From RGIG8306 sp964426655 (GTDB lineage Bacteria; Bacillota; Clostridia; Lachnospirales; Lachnospiraceae): a stretch of 12,138 nt of DNA. Every line of letters starts with the position of its first letter. The stretch's first letter is position 1. The notes under the pieces are model-generated. The model did not search any database and had not been told where the DNA came from. It saw only the letters and a program-made list of their open reading frames with translations. A program made the translations under genes and the position numbers. Below, in pieces: positions 5,524 through 12,138 of this stretch. The stretch is taken from contig CAYRQT010000054.1 in NCBI GenBank assembly GCA_964426655.1, positions 1-12,138 on the forward strand, written 5' to 3'.

Positions 5524-8220
5524 TTATCGATTCGCTGCAACTTTCAGCTTCTTTTCCAATACCATTGGAAGAATACCACCGTGGAGATAATATTCTTTCT
5601 CTATGGGCGAATCAAAACGCACCAGTGCCTGGAAGGTTTTCTTCTCACCGGAAGGTGCCTCTGCCGTTACCCATACCTTATCCCCCACACGGACTTCTTT
5701 GTCAATGGCAATACTGATTTTTTCCTGTCCATTTAATCCGATGGTGTTGGCACTTTCCCCCTCCGGAAACTGCAGGGGCAACACCCCCATCATCACCAGA
5801 TTGGACCGATGAATTCTTTCATAGCTTTCAGCAATCACTGCTCTGACCCCCAGCAGGGCAGGTCCCTTTGCCGCCCAGTCACGGGAAGACCCCATACCAT
5901 AATCCTTGCCCGCCAGTACCACCAGTCCGATTTCCCTCTCGTGGTAAGCCATGGCAGCATCATAGATGCTGGTCAAAGTCCCCTCAGGCCACAGGGTGGT
6001 AAATCCACCTTCACGGCCCTGTCCCAGACTGTTTCGAATGCGTATATTGGCAAATGTTCCACGCACCATTACCTCATGATTTCCCCTTCGGGAACCATAT
6101 GTATTAAAATCTTCCACAGCTACTCCATTTTCCAGCAAATATCTGGCAGCAGGTGTGGTTCGACCTATATTGCCTGCTGGAGAAATATGATCCGTGGTGA
6201 CTGAATCTCCAAATTTTGCCAGTATGCGCAAATTGGAAAGCATTTGATATGGATCTGTCTCTCCTTCCTTTTCTTCAAAGTAAGGGGGATTTTTGATGTA
6301 GGTAGAGGTGTCCTTAAAAGAAAACATTGGTGCATCCAGTTGTTTTTTGGTGCCCTCTCCCGCTTTAGCTCTGGCCTCTCCATATACTTTTCTAAACAGC
6401 TCCGGTAGCACATAGGTTTTTACACAAACCTCTATTTCCTGATTTGTGGGCATAATATCCCTAAAATATACCGGGGTCCCGGTTTTGGAAAAGCCAAGGG
6501 GCTCCGCCATAAAATCAATGTTGACTGTCCCTGCCAATGCATATGCCACTACCAAAGGTGGAGATGCAAGATAATTGGCCTTTACGACAGGATGAACACG
6601 CCCTTCAAAATTGCGGTTCCCGCTGAGTACAGAAGCCACCAGCAATTCCTTATCCAAAATTGCCTTCTGAATGTCCTCCTGCAAGGGACCGGAGTTACCG
6701 ATACATGTGGCACAACCATATCCTACCGTCTGAAATCCCAACTGATCAAGGTATCGGTCAAGCCCGGATGCCGCCAGATATTCTGCCACTACCCGGGAGC
6801 CTGGTGTCAGGGACGTTTTTACATGTGCTGGTACTTTCAGTCCGGCCTCTACTGCTTTTTTAGCAAGAAGGCCTGCCGCCAGCATAACAGACGGGTTGGA
6901 TGTGTTGGTACAGGATGTAATGGCAGCAATAACTACTGAGCCTGTTTCCAAATGCACTTTTTCTTTATTGGGTAGCTCAAAATCCGCCTGCTTGTTCCAT
7001 TCTTCCTCAGTCAGGCCCTGGCCGTGTTTTGCTGCAGGCGTTGTGATGGATTCATGGAACTTGTCTTTCATCTCTTTCAGGGCAATCAAATCCTGTGGAC
7101 GTTTCGGCCCGGAAAGAGAAGGCCAGACCGTGGATAAATCCAGCTCCAGAACCACGGTATATACCCGCTCTTCTCCCTTTTTATAAAACAAATGATTTGC
7201 CTTTAAATAGGCTTCAATTTTTTCAATGTCCGCAGGGGATCTGTCTGTGAGATGCAGATAATGAATGGTTTCCTCATCAACAGGAAAGAAACCGCAGGTA
7301 GCACCATATTCCGGTGCCATATTGGCGATTGTGGCACGATCTGCAAGGGACAGAGCTTCATATCCTTCGCCGAAGTATTCAACAAGATGATCTACCACAC
7401 CATAACTTCTCAGCATTTTTGTTAAGGTAAGGGCTGCATCTGTTGCCGTTGCACCATTTTGCAAAGCGCCTTTTAACCTTACGCCCACAACCCGTGGAAA
7501 GGGGATGTATGAAGGTTGTCCTAACATTCCGGCCTCCGCTTCAATGCCGCCAACGCCCCAGCCAAGAATACCAAGTCCATTGATCATGGTGGTGTGAGAA
7601 TCTGTTCCTACCAGGGTGTCCGGATAGAGTATTTTTTCTCCGTCTTCTTCCCCCTCCATAACCACTCTTGCCAGATATTCCAGATTGATTTGGTGGATGA
7701 TGCCATTCGCCGGAGGGATGATGCGCACACCGGACATGGACTTCTCTGCCCAATCCAGAAATTCATACCGCTCTGCATTTCTGGTATATTCCTTTTTCAG
7801 GTTTTTCTCAAATGCATCAGAGCTGCCGGCGTAATCTACCTGAAGAGAATGGTCAATAACCAGATCCACCGGCACTTCCGGCTGAATTTCGTTTTTCTTT
7901 CCTTTCGCTTCCATTGCCATGCCCATGGAAGCAAGATCCAGAATAGCCGGAACGCCGGTAAAATCCTGTAAGATGACCCGACCGGGAAGGAAAGGAATCT
8001 GACCATGCCCTTCCTCTTTACCAAATGAAGCCAAAGCCTCCATCTGCTCCTGGGTGTACACATACCCATCCATTTTTCTCAATATGGATTCCAACAGAAT
8101 GCGTACCACATAGGGCAATCGGTGCACATCCAGTCCGGGCACAGTTCCAATATCGTAATACCGGTAGCTTTCATTCCCAATTTTCAACGTTTTTTCAAAT
8201 TTTTTATTGAACTGATTCAT
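5524..8220 (-). CDS. acnA: Aconitate hydratase (aconitase A)
   Basis: An 898-residue monomeric AcnA/IRP-type aconitase that interconverts citrate and isocitrate through cis-aconitate, feeding 2-oxoglutarate and glutamate synthesis. The three ligands of the catalytic [4Fe-4S] cluster are C437 (SCTNTSNPS), C503 and C506 (GYGCATCIGNSGPL). The DSHTTM block is at 207-212. The C-terminal swivel domain carries TYGSRRGNHEVM and the substrate-binding GKDYGMGSSRDWAAKG. Length matches the AcnA family. The ATG at 8220 overlaps the stop of the upstream [2Fe-2S] gene (ATGA). An in-frame TTG at 8226 has the better-placed ribosome site (AAGGAG, 8240-8235, eight bases away against fourteen for the ATG), so the start could be two residues earlier. 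No citrate synthase or isocitrate dehydrogenase is nearby. Confidence 0.96.
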   Translation of the reverse strand: MNQFNKKFEKTLKIGNESYRYYDIGTVPGLDVHRLPYVVRILLESILRKMDGYVYTQEQMEALASFGKEEGHGQIPFLPGRVILQDFTGVPAILDLASMGMAMEAKGKKNEIQPEVPVDLVIDHSLQVDYAGSSDAFEKNLKKEYTRNAERYEFLDWAEKSMSGVRIIPPANGIIHQINLEYLARVVMEGEEDGEKILYPDTLVGTDSHTTMINGLGILGWGVGGIEAEAGMLGQPSYIPFPRVVGVRLKGALQNGATATDAALTLTKMLRSYGVVDHLVEYFGEGYEALSLADRATIANMAPEYGATCGFFPVDEETIHYLHLTDRSPADIEKIEAYLKANHLFYKKGEERVYTVVLELDLSTVWPSLSGPKRPQDLIALKEMKDKFHESITTPAAKHGQGLTEEEWNKQADFELPNKEKVHLETGSVVIAAITSCTNTSNPSVMLAAGLLAKKAVEAGLKVPAHVKTSLTPGSRVVAEYLAASGLDRYLDQLGFQTVGYGCATCIGNSGPLQEDIQKAILDKELLVASVLSGNRNFEGRVHPVVKANYLASPPLVVAYALAGTVNIDFMAEPLGFSKTGTPVYFRDIMPTNQEIEVCVKTYVLPELFRKVYGEARAKAGEGTKKQLDAPMFSFKDTSTYIKNPPYFEEKEGETDPYQMLSNLRILAKFGDSVTTDHISPAGNIGRTTPAARYLLENGVAVEDFNTYGSRRGNHEVMVRGTFANIRIRNSLGQGREGGFTTLWPEGTLTSIYDAAMAYHEREIGLVVLAGKDYGMGSSRDWAAKGPALLGVRAVIAESYERIHRSNLVMMGVLPLQFPEGESANTIGLNGQEKISIAIDKEVRVGDKVWVTAEAPSGEKKTFQALVRFDSPIEKEYYLHGGILPMVLEKKLKVAANR

Positions 8221-8441
8221 GACCAATCACCATTCTCCTTATATTCTTCTAATAATGCCAAAATACGGGGCGTACACCTACGGCCGCCACAGGGACCTGA
8301 TCCAGCACCGGTAGCCCTCTGTACATCTTCCAATGTTGCCGCACCGCCAGCAATGACTTTTTTCATTGTGGAGCGGGGAATGGCTTTGCAAATACAGACT
8401 TTCGTCATTTTGTCTATAATTTCCTGCTGCAGATCATCCAT
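8217..8441 (-). CDS. BFD-like [2Fe-2S]-binding small protein
   Basis: A 74-residue protein with four cysteines laid out as C16-x-C18, 32 residues, then C51-x4-C56 (VCICKAI ... GPCGGRRC). This is the pattern of BFD-like [2Fe-2S] domains, as in bacterioferritin-associated ferredoxin and the cluster domains attached to some NirB and GlpA/HcnB-type oxidoreductases. The middle segment TLEDVQRATGAGSGPC is also typical of the family. It stands alone here, with no oxidoreductase beside it. AAGGAGG lies eight bases before the ATG. It is the first gene of a two-gene unit and its stop codon overlaps the acnA start (8217-8220), so translation is probably coupled. A role in cluster supply, electron transfer or iron/redox sensing for aconitase is inference. 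Fold and cluster type are well supported; function is not. Confidence 0.85.
   Translation of the reverse strand: MDDLQQEIIDKMTKVCICKAIPRSTMKKVIAGGAATLEDVQRATGAGSGPCGGRRCTPRILALLEEYKENGDWS
8235..8240 (-). promoter_or_regulatory. Ribosome binding site that bears on the acnA start
   Basis: AAGGAG lies inside the last codons of the [2Fe-2S] gene. It is eight bases from an in-frame TTG (8226-8224) and fourteen from the ATG (8220-8218) that overlaps the upstream stop. Spacing favours TTG; start codon type and the ATGA overlap favour ATG. The resulting proteins differ by two residues. Confidence 0.6.
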
Positions 8442-8469
8442 TCTTGCATCCTCCTTCTTTCTCGCATTT

Positions 8470-8498
8470 ATTATAGCCGATTTTCAAATTATTTTCCA
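8470..8498 (-). promoter_or_regulatory. Promoter of the [2Fe-2S] protein-acnA unit
   Basis: On the minus strand a perfect -10 box TATAAT (8475-8470) is preceded after 17 bases by TGGAAA (8498-8493), which matches four of six consensus -35 positions. Transcription should start near 8463, about 22 bases before the ATG of the small gene. It lies just downstream of the livF terminator, so this pair has its own transcription start. Confidence 0.7.
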
Positions 8499-8518
8499 TC
8501 TTGTCTTTATGGAAATTC

Positions 8519-8560
8519 AAAAAAAGCTTTATTTCTCTCTAAAAAAGAAATAAAGCTTTT
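8519..8560 (-). terminator. Intrinsic terminator of the liv operon
   Basis: The arms 8547-8560 and 8522-8535 match perfectly over 14 pairs, with an eleven-base loop. On the minus strand a seven-base T-run (8525-8519) begins within the end of the stem and continues past it. The stem is AT-rich apart from an AAAGCTTT core, but long and exact. It starts five bases after the livF stop. Confidence 0.85.
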
Positions 8561-8564
8561 GTCA

Positions 8565-9278
8565 TTACTCGCCGAGATAAGCCTTTTTCACGGATTCATT
8601 ATCCAAAAGTGCACTGGCCTCTCCCTCAAGAACAATTTTCCCCGTTTCCAGAACATAAGCCCTATTGGCAATGGAAAGGGCTTTTCTTGCATTTTGTTCC
8701 ACCAAGAGAACAGTGGTTCCTCCTGCGCTGATCGCTTTTATAATGTCAAAAATCTCCTCTACTAAAATGGGAGACAGACCCATGGATGGCTCATCCATTA
8801 ACACAATTCTGGGATGGGACATCAATGCCCTTCCCATTGCCAGCATCTGCTGTTCTCCCCCGCTCAGAGTTCCTGCAAGCTGATTTTTACGCTCCTGAAG
8901 TCTGGGAAACCGCTTGTATACCACATTCTCCAGCGTATCCCGGATTTCCTCTTTGTCTTTACGGGTAAACGCCCCCATAAGGAGATTCTCATAGACTGAA
9001 AGTTGGGAGAAAACTCTTCTTCCTTCCGGAACATGCGCAATACCCATGGATACAATTTTATGTGGCGGCAACTTTAACAGGTCTGTGCCTTCGTACATGG
9101 CCCTGCCACTTCTGGCATTAATCAGCCCGGTGATGGTATGCAGAATTGTGGTCTTTCCGGCTCCATTGGCTCCAATTAAGGCAATGACCTCCCCTTCATT
9201 AACTTCAAAGGATATGCCTTTAATGGCCTGAATGACACCATAATAAACCTGTAAATTTGATACTTCCAGCATTGCCAT
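8565..9278 (-). CDS. livF: Branched-chain amino acid ABC transporter, ATP-binding protein LivF
   Basis: A 237-residue ABC ATPase, one of the two nucleotide-binding subunits that drive uptake of leucine, isoleucine and valine (or related amino acids) at the inner face of the membrane. It has Walker A GANGAGKTT (36-44), the LivF-type Q-loop region VPEGRRVF, the signature LSGGEQQ (138-144) and Walker B IVLMDEP (158-164). LLVEQNA follows, with glutamine in the switch position as is usual for LivF. The ending KKAYLGE matches that of LivG. AAGGGAG lies about eight bases before the ATG. The gene follows livG by 16 bases and is the last of the operon. Substrate could also be amides or urea in related systems, which sequence alone does not settle. 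Confidence 0.95.
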   Translation of the reverse strand: MAMLEVSNLQVYYGVIQAIKGISFEVNEGEVIALIGANGAGKTTILHTITGLINARSGRAMYEGTDLLKLPPHKIVSMGIAHVPEGRRVFSQLSVYENLLMGAFTRKDKEEIRDTLENVVYKRFPRLQERKNQLAGTLSGGEQQMLAMGRALMSHPRIVLMDEPSMGLSPILVEEIFDIIKAISAGGTTVLLVEQNARKALSIANRAYVLETGKIVLEGEASALLDNESVKKAYLGE

Positions 9279-9294
9279 ATCTGCGTCTCCCTTC

Positions 9295-10053
9295 CTACTC
9301 GCCCAAATACGCTTTAATGACCTCAGGATTATTCAAAACTTCCTGAGGAAGACCATTGGCCAGTTCCATACCAAAATTCAGTACAAAGATTTTTTCGCAT
9401 ATACCGGCAACCAGTTTCATGTCATGCTCAATCAGAAGAATCGTCACATCATATTTCTCCCGAATCAGGGATATGGTATGCATCAGTTCCTCCGTTTCAG
9501 CGGGATTCATGCCCGCTGCTGGTTCATCCAGAAGCAAAAGTTTGGGTTCTGTTGCCAAAGCTCTGGCAATTTCCAGCTTGCGCTGTTTTCCATAGGGCAA
9601 ATTAGCAGCCAGATAACCGGACTCATTGTCAAGATCCAGCACTTTAAGAATTTCCATTGCTTTTTCATTCATCTGCTTTTCAACGCTATAATACCGGGGC
9701 AGACGCAGGACCCCTGTCAGTGTGGAGTATGTATAGTGATTATGTAATCCAGTCTTTACATTATCCAAAACAGTCATATCCTTAAATAAGCGAATATTTT
9801 GGAAAGTTCTGGCAATGCCCTCTTTATTAATTTCTATGGTGCTTTTTCCCGTGATATTTTTTCCATCCAGCTCAACAACTCCACAATCCGGTTTATATAC
9901 GCCGGTCAGGAGATTAAAAACGGTAGACTTTCCAGCGCCATTAGGGCCAATTAGGCCGTAAAGCTCTCCCTTTTTCACAGTAATACTAAATCCATCCACT
10001 GCCCGCAGACCACCAAAGGAGATTCCCAGATTCTTTACTGTCAGCATATCCAT
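9295..10053 (-). CDS. livG: Branched-chain amino acid ABC transporter, ATP-binding protein LivG
   Basis: A 252-residue ABC ATPase that pairs with LivF. It has Walker A GPNGAGKST (36-44), Q-loop RTFQNIRLF with Q85, the LivG-type signature LPYGKQR (152-158), Walker B with D176-E177, and the switch H210 in LLIEHD. I chose the ATG at 10053: AGGAGG lies nine bases upstream, the ATG comes one base after the livM stop, and the protein then begins MDMLTVKNLGISFGG as in relatives. An in-frame start 48 bases earlier would overlap livM and add an unlikely tail. The large helical insert after Walker A (about 100-135) is usual for LivG. Confidence 0.95.
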   Translation of the reverse strand: MDMLTVKNLGISFGGLRAVDGFSITVKKGELYGLIGPNGAGKSTVFNLLTGVYKPDCGVVELDGKNITGKSTIEINKEGIARTFQNIRLFKDMTVLDNVKTGLHNHYTYSTLTGVLRLPRYYSVEKQMNEKAMEILKVLDLDNESGYLAANLPYGKQRKLEIARALATEPKLLLLDEPAAGMNPAETEELMHTISLIREKYDVTILLIEHDMKLVAGICEKIFVLNFGMELANGLPQEVLNNPEVIKAYLGE

Positions 10054-10054
10054 A

Positions 10055-11176
10055 TCAGGCAGCCTCCTTTTTTGATTTAAATAGCCACTTTCTGAGGACA
10101 AGTCTAAGTGAGTGGCTTTTTCTCCAGGCAGCGATGGTCGGATTCCAGTTGTAGATCATCATAACAATCAGGACAATTGCATAAATGAGCATTCTATAAT
10201 CCTGGAGGAACCGCAGATATTCCGGCAAAAGTGTCAGTACAAATGCCGCAATAATAGACCCCCGCATATTACCGATTCCACCTAAAACAACAAAGACCAG
10301 AATCATAATGGACATGTTGTATCCAAAGTTTTTGGTTGTGGCAGTAAGACTGGCCAGATTATGTGCGTAAAGGACGCCTGCAACACCCGCCATAGCTGCA
10401 GAAATGGCAAAGGTAAGAATCTTAAATTTGGTTATATCAATACCAATGGATTCTGCCGCAATTCGATTGTCCCGAATGGACATAATCGCCCGTCCGGTGC
10501 GGGACTGCATCAGATTCATAATAATCAGATAGCAGACAATCAGTAATATTACAGAAACCGCAAACGTTGTATTTCTGGGTGTCCCGGTTATTCCCTGCGC
10601 CCCTTTGATGATGACTTCACCTGTTTCGTCCATGTTTAAGGCGGCCACACTCTCTGTAGAAATATGAATGCCAGAACTGTCCTTCCCAAAATAAATGACA
10701 TTGACCACGTTTTTAATGATTTCTCCAAAGGCCAGCGTTACGATTGCCAGATAATCCCCTCTCAGTCGCAAAACTATGGCACCTATAAACACGCCAAAAA
10801 TGGCTGCGGTAAGCGCACCAATTATAATGGCCAATCCAAAACGCAGAAAAGTATTCGTAATAGTATTCTGCATCACTTTACTAAAAATGGCACTGGTAAA
10901 GGCTCCCACGCACATAAAACCTGCGTGGCCAAGGCTTAATTCTCCCAGAACACCTACTGTCAGGTTCAGGGAAATGGCCATGATTCCATAATAACAGAGC
11001 GGAATCAGAAGCCCTTTCATCAGACTGCTTATGGATCCGCTGCTAAGCATGCCCTGACAAACGATGAAAAAGACAAGCAGTAGAAAAACAGTAACGGATT
11101 TATTGATAAGGGCTTTGTCAGGCTTCCATTTTAGTGCAGAGGGCTTTTCCCCCTGATTTTTTGTATTCATCTTCAT
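10055..11176 (-). CDS. livM: Branched-chain amino acid ABC transporter, permease LivM
   Basis: A 373-residue integral membrane permease. About 25 hydrophilic, lysine-rich residues come first, then a run of membrane segments. The family block NLTVGVLGELSLGHAGFMCVGAF follows, and the cytosolic coupling region is around SIGIDITKFKILTFAISAAMAGVAG, where LivG/LivF dock. The tail is basic. The ATG at 11176 has AGGTGG five bases upstream. A GTG at 11185, immediately after the livH stop, and an ATG at 11170 are other possible starts. The gene is packed between livH (9-base gap) and livG (1-base gap), so the four are one transcription unit. Function within the HAAT family of ABC importers is secure; exact amino acid specificity is not. 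Confidence 0.93.
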   Translation of the reverse strand: MKMNTKNQGEKPSALKWKPDKALINKSVTVFLLLVFFIVCQGMLSSGSISSLMKGLLIPLCYYGIMAISLNLTVGVLGELSLGHAGFMCVGAFTSAIFSKVMQNTITNTFLRFGLAIIIGALTAAIFGVFIGAIVLRLRGDYLAIVTLAFGEIIKNVVNVIYFGKDSSGIHISTESVAALNMDETGEVIIKGAQGITGTPRNTTFAVSVILLIVCYLIIMNLMQSRTGRAIMSIRDNRIAAESIGIDITKFKILTFAISAAMAGVAGVLYAHNLASLTATTKNFGYNMSIMILVFVVLGGIGNMRGSIIAAFVLTLLPEYLRFLQDYRMLIYAIVLIVMMIYNWNPTIAAWRKSHSLRLVLRKWLFKSKKEAA

Positions 11177-11185
11177 CCACACCAC

Positions 11186-12067
11186 CTACAGTTTTTCATG
11201 AATTTGCTTACCCATCAGGCCCGTGGGCTTAACCAGCAGCACCAAAATCAGAATCAGAAACACAATGGCATCAGAAAGCTGGGAGGAGATGTAGGCTCGG
11301 CCAAGGATCTCAATAATACCCAACAGGATGCCGCCAATCATGGCTCCGGGAATGGAGCCGATCCCGCCAAATACCGCTGCCACGAAAGCTTTTATGCCAG
11401 GCATGGCTCCGGATTGGGAGTTAAGGCTGGGATAGGATGAAAACATCAGCGCGGCTGCAATGGCAGCCAGTGCAGATCCTATGGCAAAGGTAATGGCAAT
11501 GGTCTTGTTGACATTGACCCCCATAAGGGAAGCTGCATCTTTATCTTCAGACACGGCAATCATGCCACGGCCGGTCTTTGATTTCTTAATAAAAACAGAG
11601 AGCGCCACCATAATGATGACACACAAAGGAATGGTTACCAGCGTCTCCCCAGGGATGGTCAGTTTCCCTCCGGCAAGTGAAAGCGCAGGAACCGTGATTA
11701 CAGATGTAAAAGATTTTGTATTGGCTCCAAAAATCAAAAGAGCCAGATTTTGAAGCAGATAGCTGACACCAATAGCCGTAATCAAAACGGCAAGAGATGG
11801 CGCTTTACGCAAAGGCTTATAAGCAACCCGCTCAATTACAACCCCCAGCAGGGTACAAAGTACAATCGCAATGAGTATAGAAAGCAATGGATTTAACCCC
11901 ATGGTGCTCATTGTCACATAAATGATAAAACCACCTACCATGATGACATCTCCATGGGCAAAATTCAGCATTTTGGCGATTCCATAGACCATGGTGTACC
12001 CCAGCGCGATCATGGAATAGATGCTCCCTAAGCTTAGTCCTTTTAATATATTGGAAATAAAGTTCAT
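11186..12067 (-). CDS. livH: Branched-chain amino acid ABC transporter, permease LivH
   Basis: A 293-residue permease, very hydrophobic throughout, with about eight membrane segments. It has the LivH N-terminal block GLSLGSIYSMIALGYTMVYGIAKMLNFAHGD and the coupling stretch GVNVNKTIAITFAIGSALAA near the middle. A conserved GGIGSIPGAMIGGILLGIIE segment lies toward the end. It forms the membrane channel with LivM. GAGG lies about five bases before the ATG. It is the first liv gene in the window. The periplasmic-type binding protein (LivJ/LivK; a lipoprotein in Gram-positives) is not here and may lie just past the right edge, but that is inference. I see no convincing promoter in the 71 bases that remain upstream. 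Confidence 0.94.
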   Translation of the reverse strand: MNFISNILKGLSLGSIYSMIALGYTMVYGIAKMLNFAHGDVIMVGGFIIYVTMSTMGLNPLLSILIAIVLCTLLGVVIERVAYKPLRKAPSLAVLITAIGVSYLLQNLALLIFGANTKSFTSVITVPALSLAGGKLTIPGETLVTIPLCVIIMVALSVFIKKSKTGRGMIAVSEDKDAASLMGVNVNKTIAITFAIGSALAAIAAALMFSSYPSLNSQSGAMPGIKAFVAAVFGGIGSIPGAMIGGILLGIIEILGRAYISSQLSDAIVFLILILVLLVKPTGLMGKQIHEKL

Positions 12068-12138
12068 AATACCCTCGTCAACATGGATAGCGTAAAATAT
12101 CTTGTGTAAATAGAATTAGTCATAGAAAAAGGAACGAA

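Noticed and set aside
10054..10101. Longer livG start adding 16 residues
   Set aside because: It would overlap livM by 47 bases without a well-placed ribosome site, while the ATG at 10053 has AGGAGG nine bases upstream and matches the family N-terminus.
12068..12138. Weak promoter-like sequence (ATGACT, 18 bases, TATTTT on the minus strand) before livH
   Set aside because: Only four of six positions match in each box. In many liv operons livH is transcribed from a promoter ahead of the binding-protein gene, which would be outside the window.

Overview
The window looks like a chromosomal segment from a low-to-moderate GC, anaerobic Gram-positive bacterium. Clostridia is the best fit and Lachnospiraceae is plausible, but that placement is inferred from gene content, strong AAGGAG-type ribosome sites, sigma-A-type promoters and AT-rich terminators, not from a marker gene. 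It reads mostly as a housekeeping and nutrient region. I see no phage, insertion sequence, CRISPR array, tRNA or rRNA.

Layout: positions 1-242 are a regulatory leader with a strong promoter and a terminator-like hairpin ahead of the only plus-strand gene. That gene (243-1925) encodes an ammonium channel fused at its C-terminus to a complete PII (GlnB/GlnK-type) domain. A two-way terminator at about 1939-1972 separates it from the rest, which all lies on the minus strand. Reading in the direction of minus-strand transcription (right to left): the branched-chain amino acid ABC transporter genes livH, livM, livG, livF (12067 down to 8565) end in a strong terminator. A short [2Fe-2S] BFD-like protein and aconitase acnA follow as an overlapping pair with their own promoter and terminator (8441-5524). 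Then come an MBL-fold hydrolase, a glyoxalase/VOC protein and an aldo-keto reductase, closely packed (5466-3567). Last is gapN (3483-2017), non-phosphorylating NADP-dependent glyceraldehyde-3-phosphate dehydrogenase, with its own near-consensus promoter.

How the genes may work together (inference): the ammonium channel, the Liv transporter and aconitase all bear on nitrogen/carbon balance, because aconitase leads to 2-oxoglutarate, the classic PII ligand. GapN supplies NADPH, and the MBL/VOC/AKR trio resembles a small-aldehyde or methylglyoxal-handling set. The points most worth a second look are: (1) the amt leader, where a hairpin with a hexaloop carrying A1 and G4 overlaps an intrinsic terminator, as in ANTAR-controlled antitermination; (2) the Amt-PII fusion, which has lost the uridylylation tyrosine; and (3) the translationally overlapping [2Fe-2S] protein-aconitase pair.
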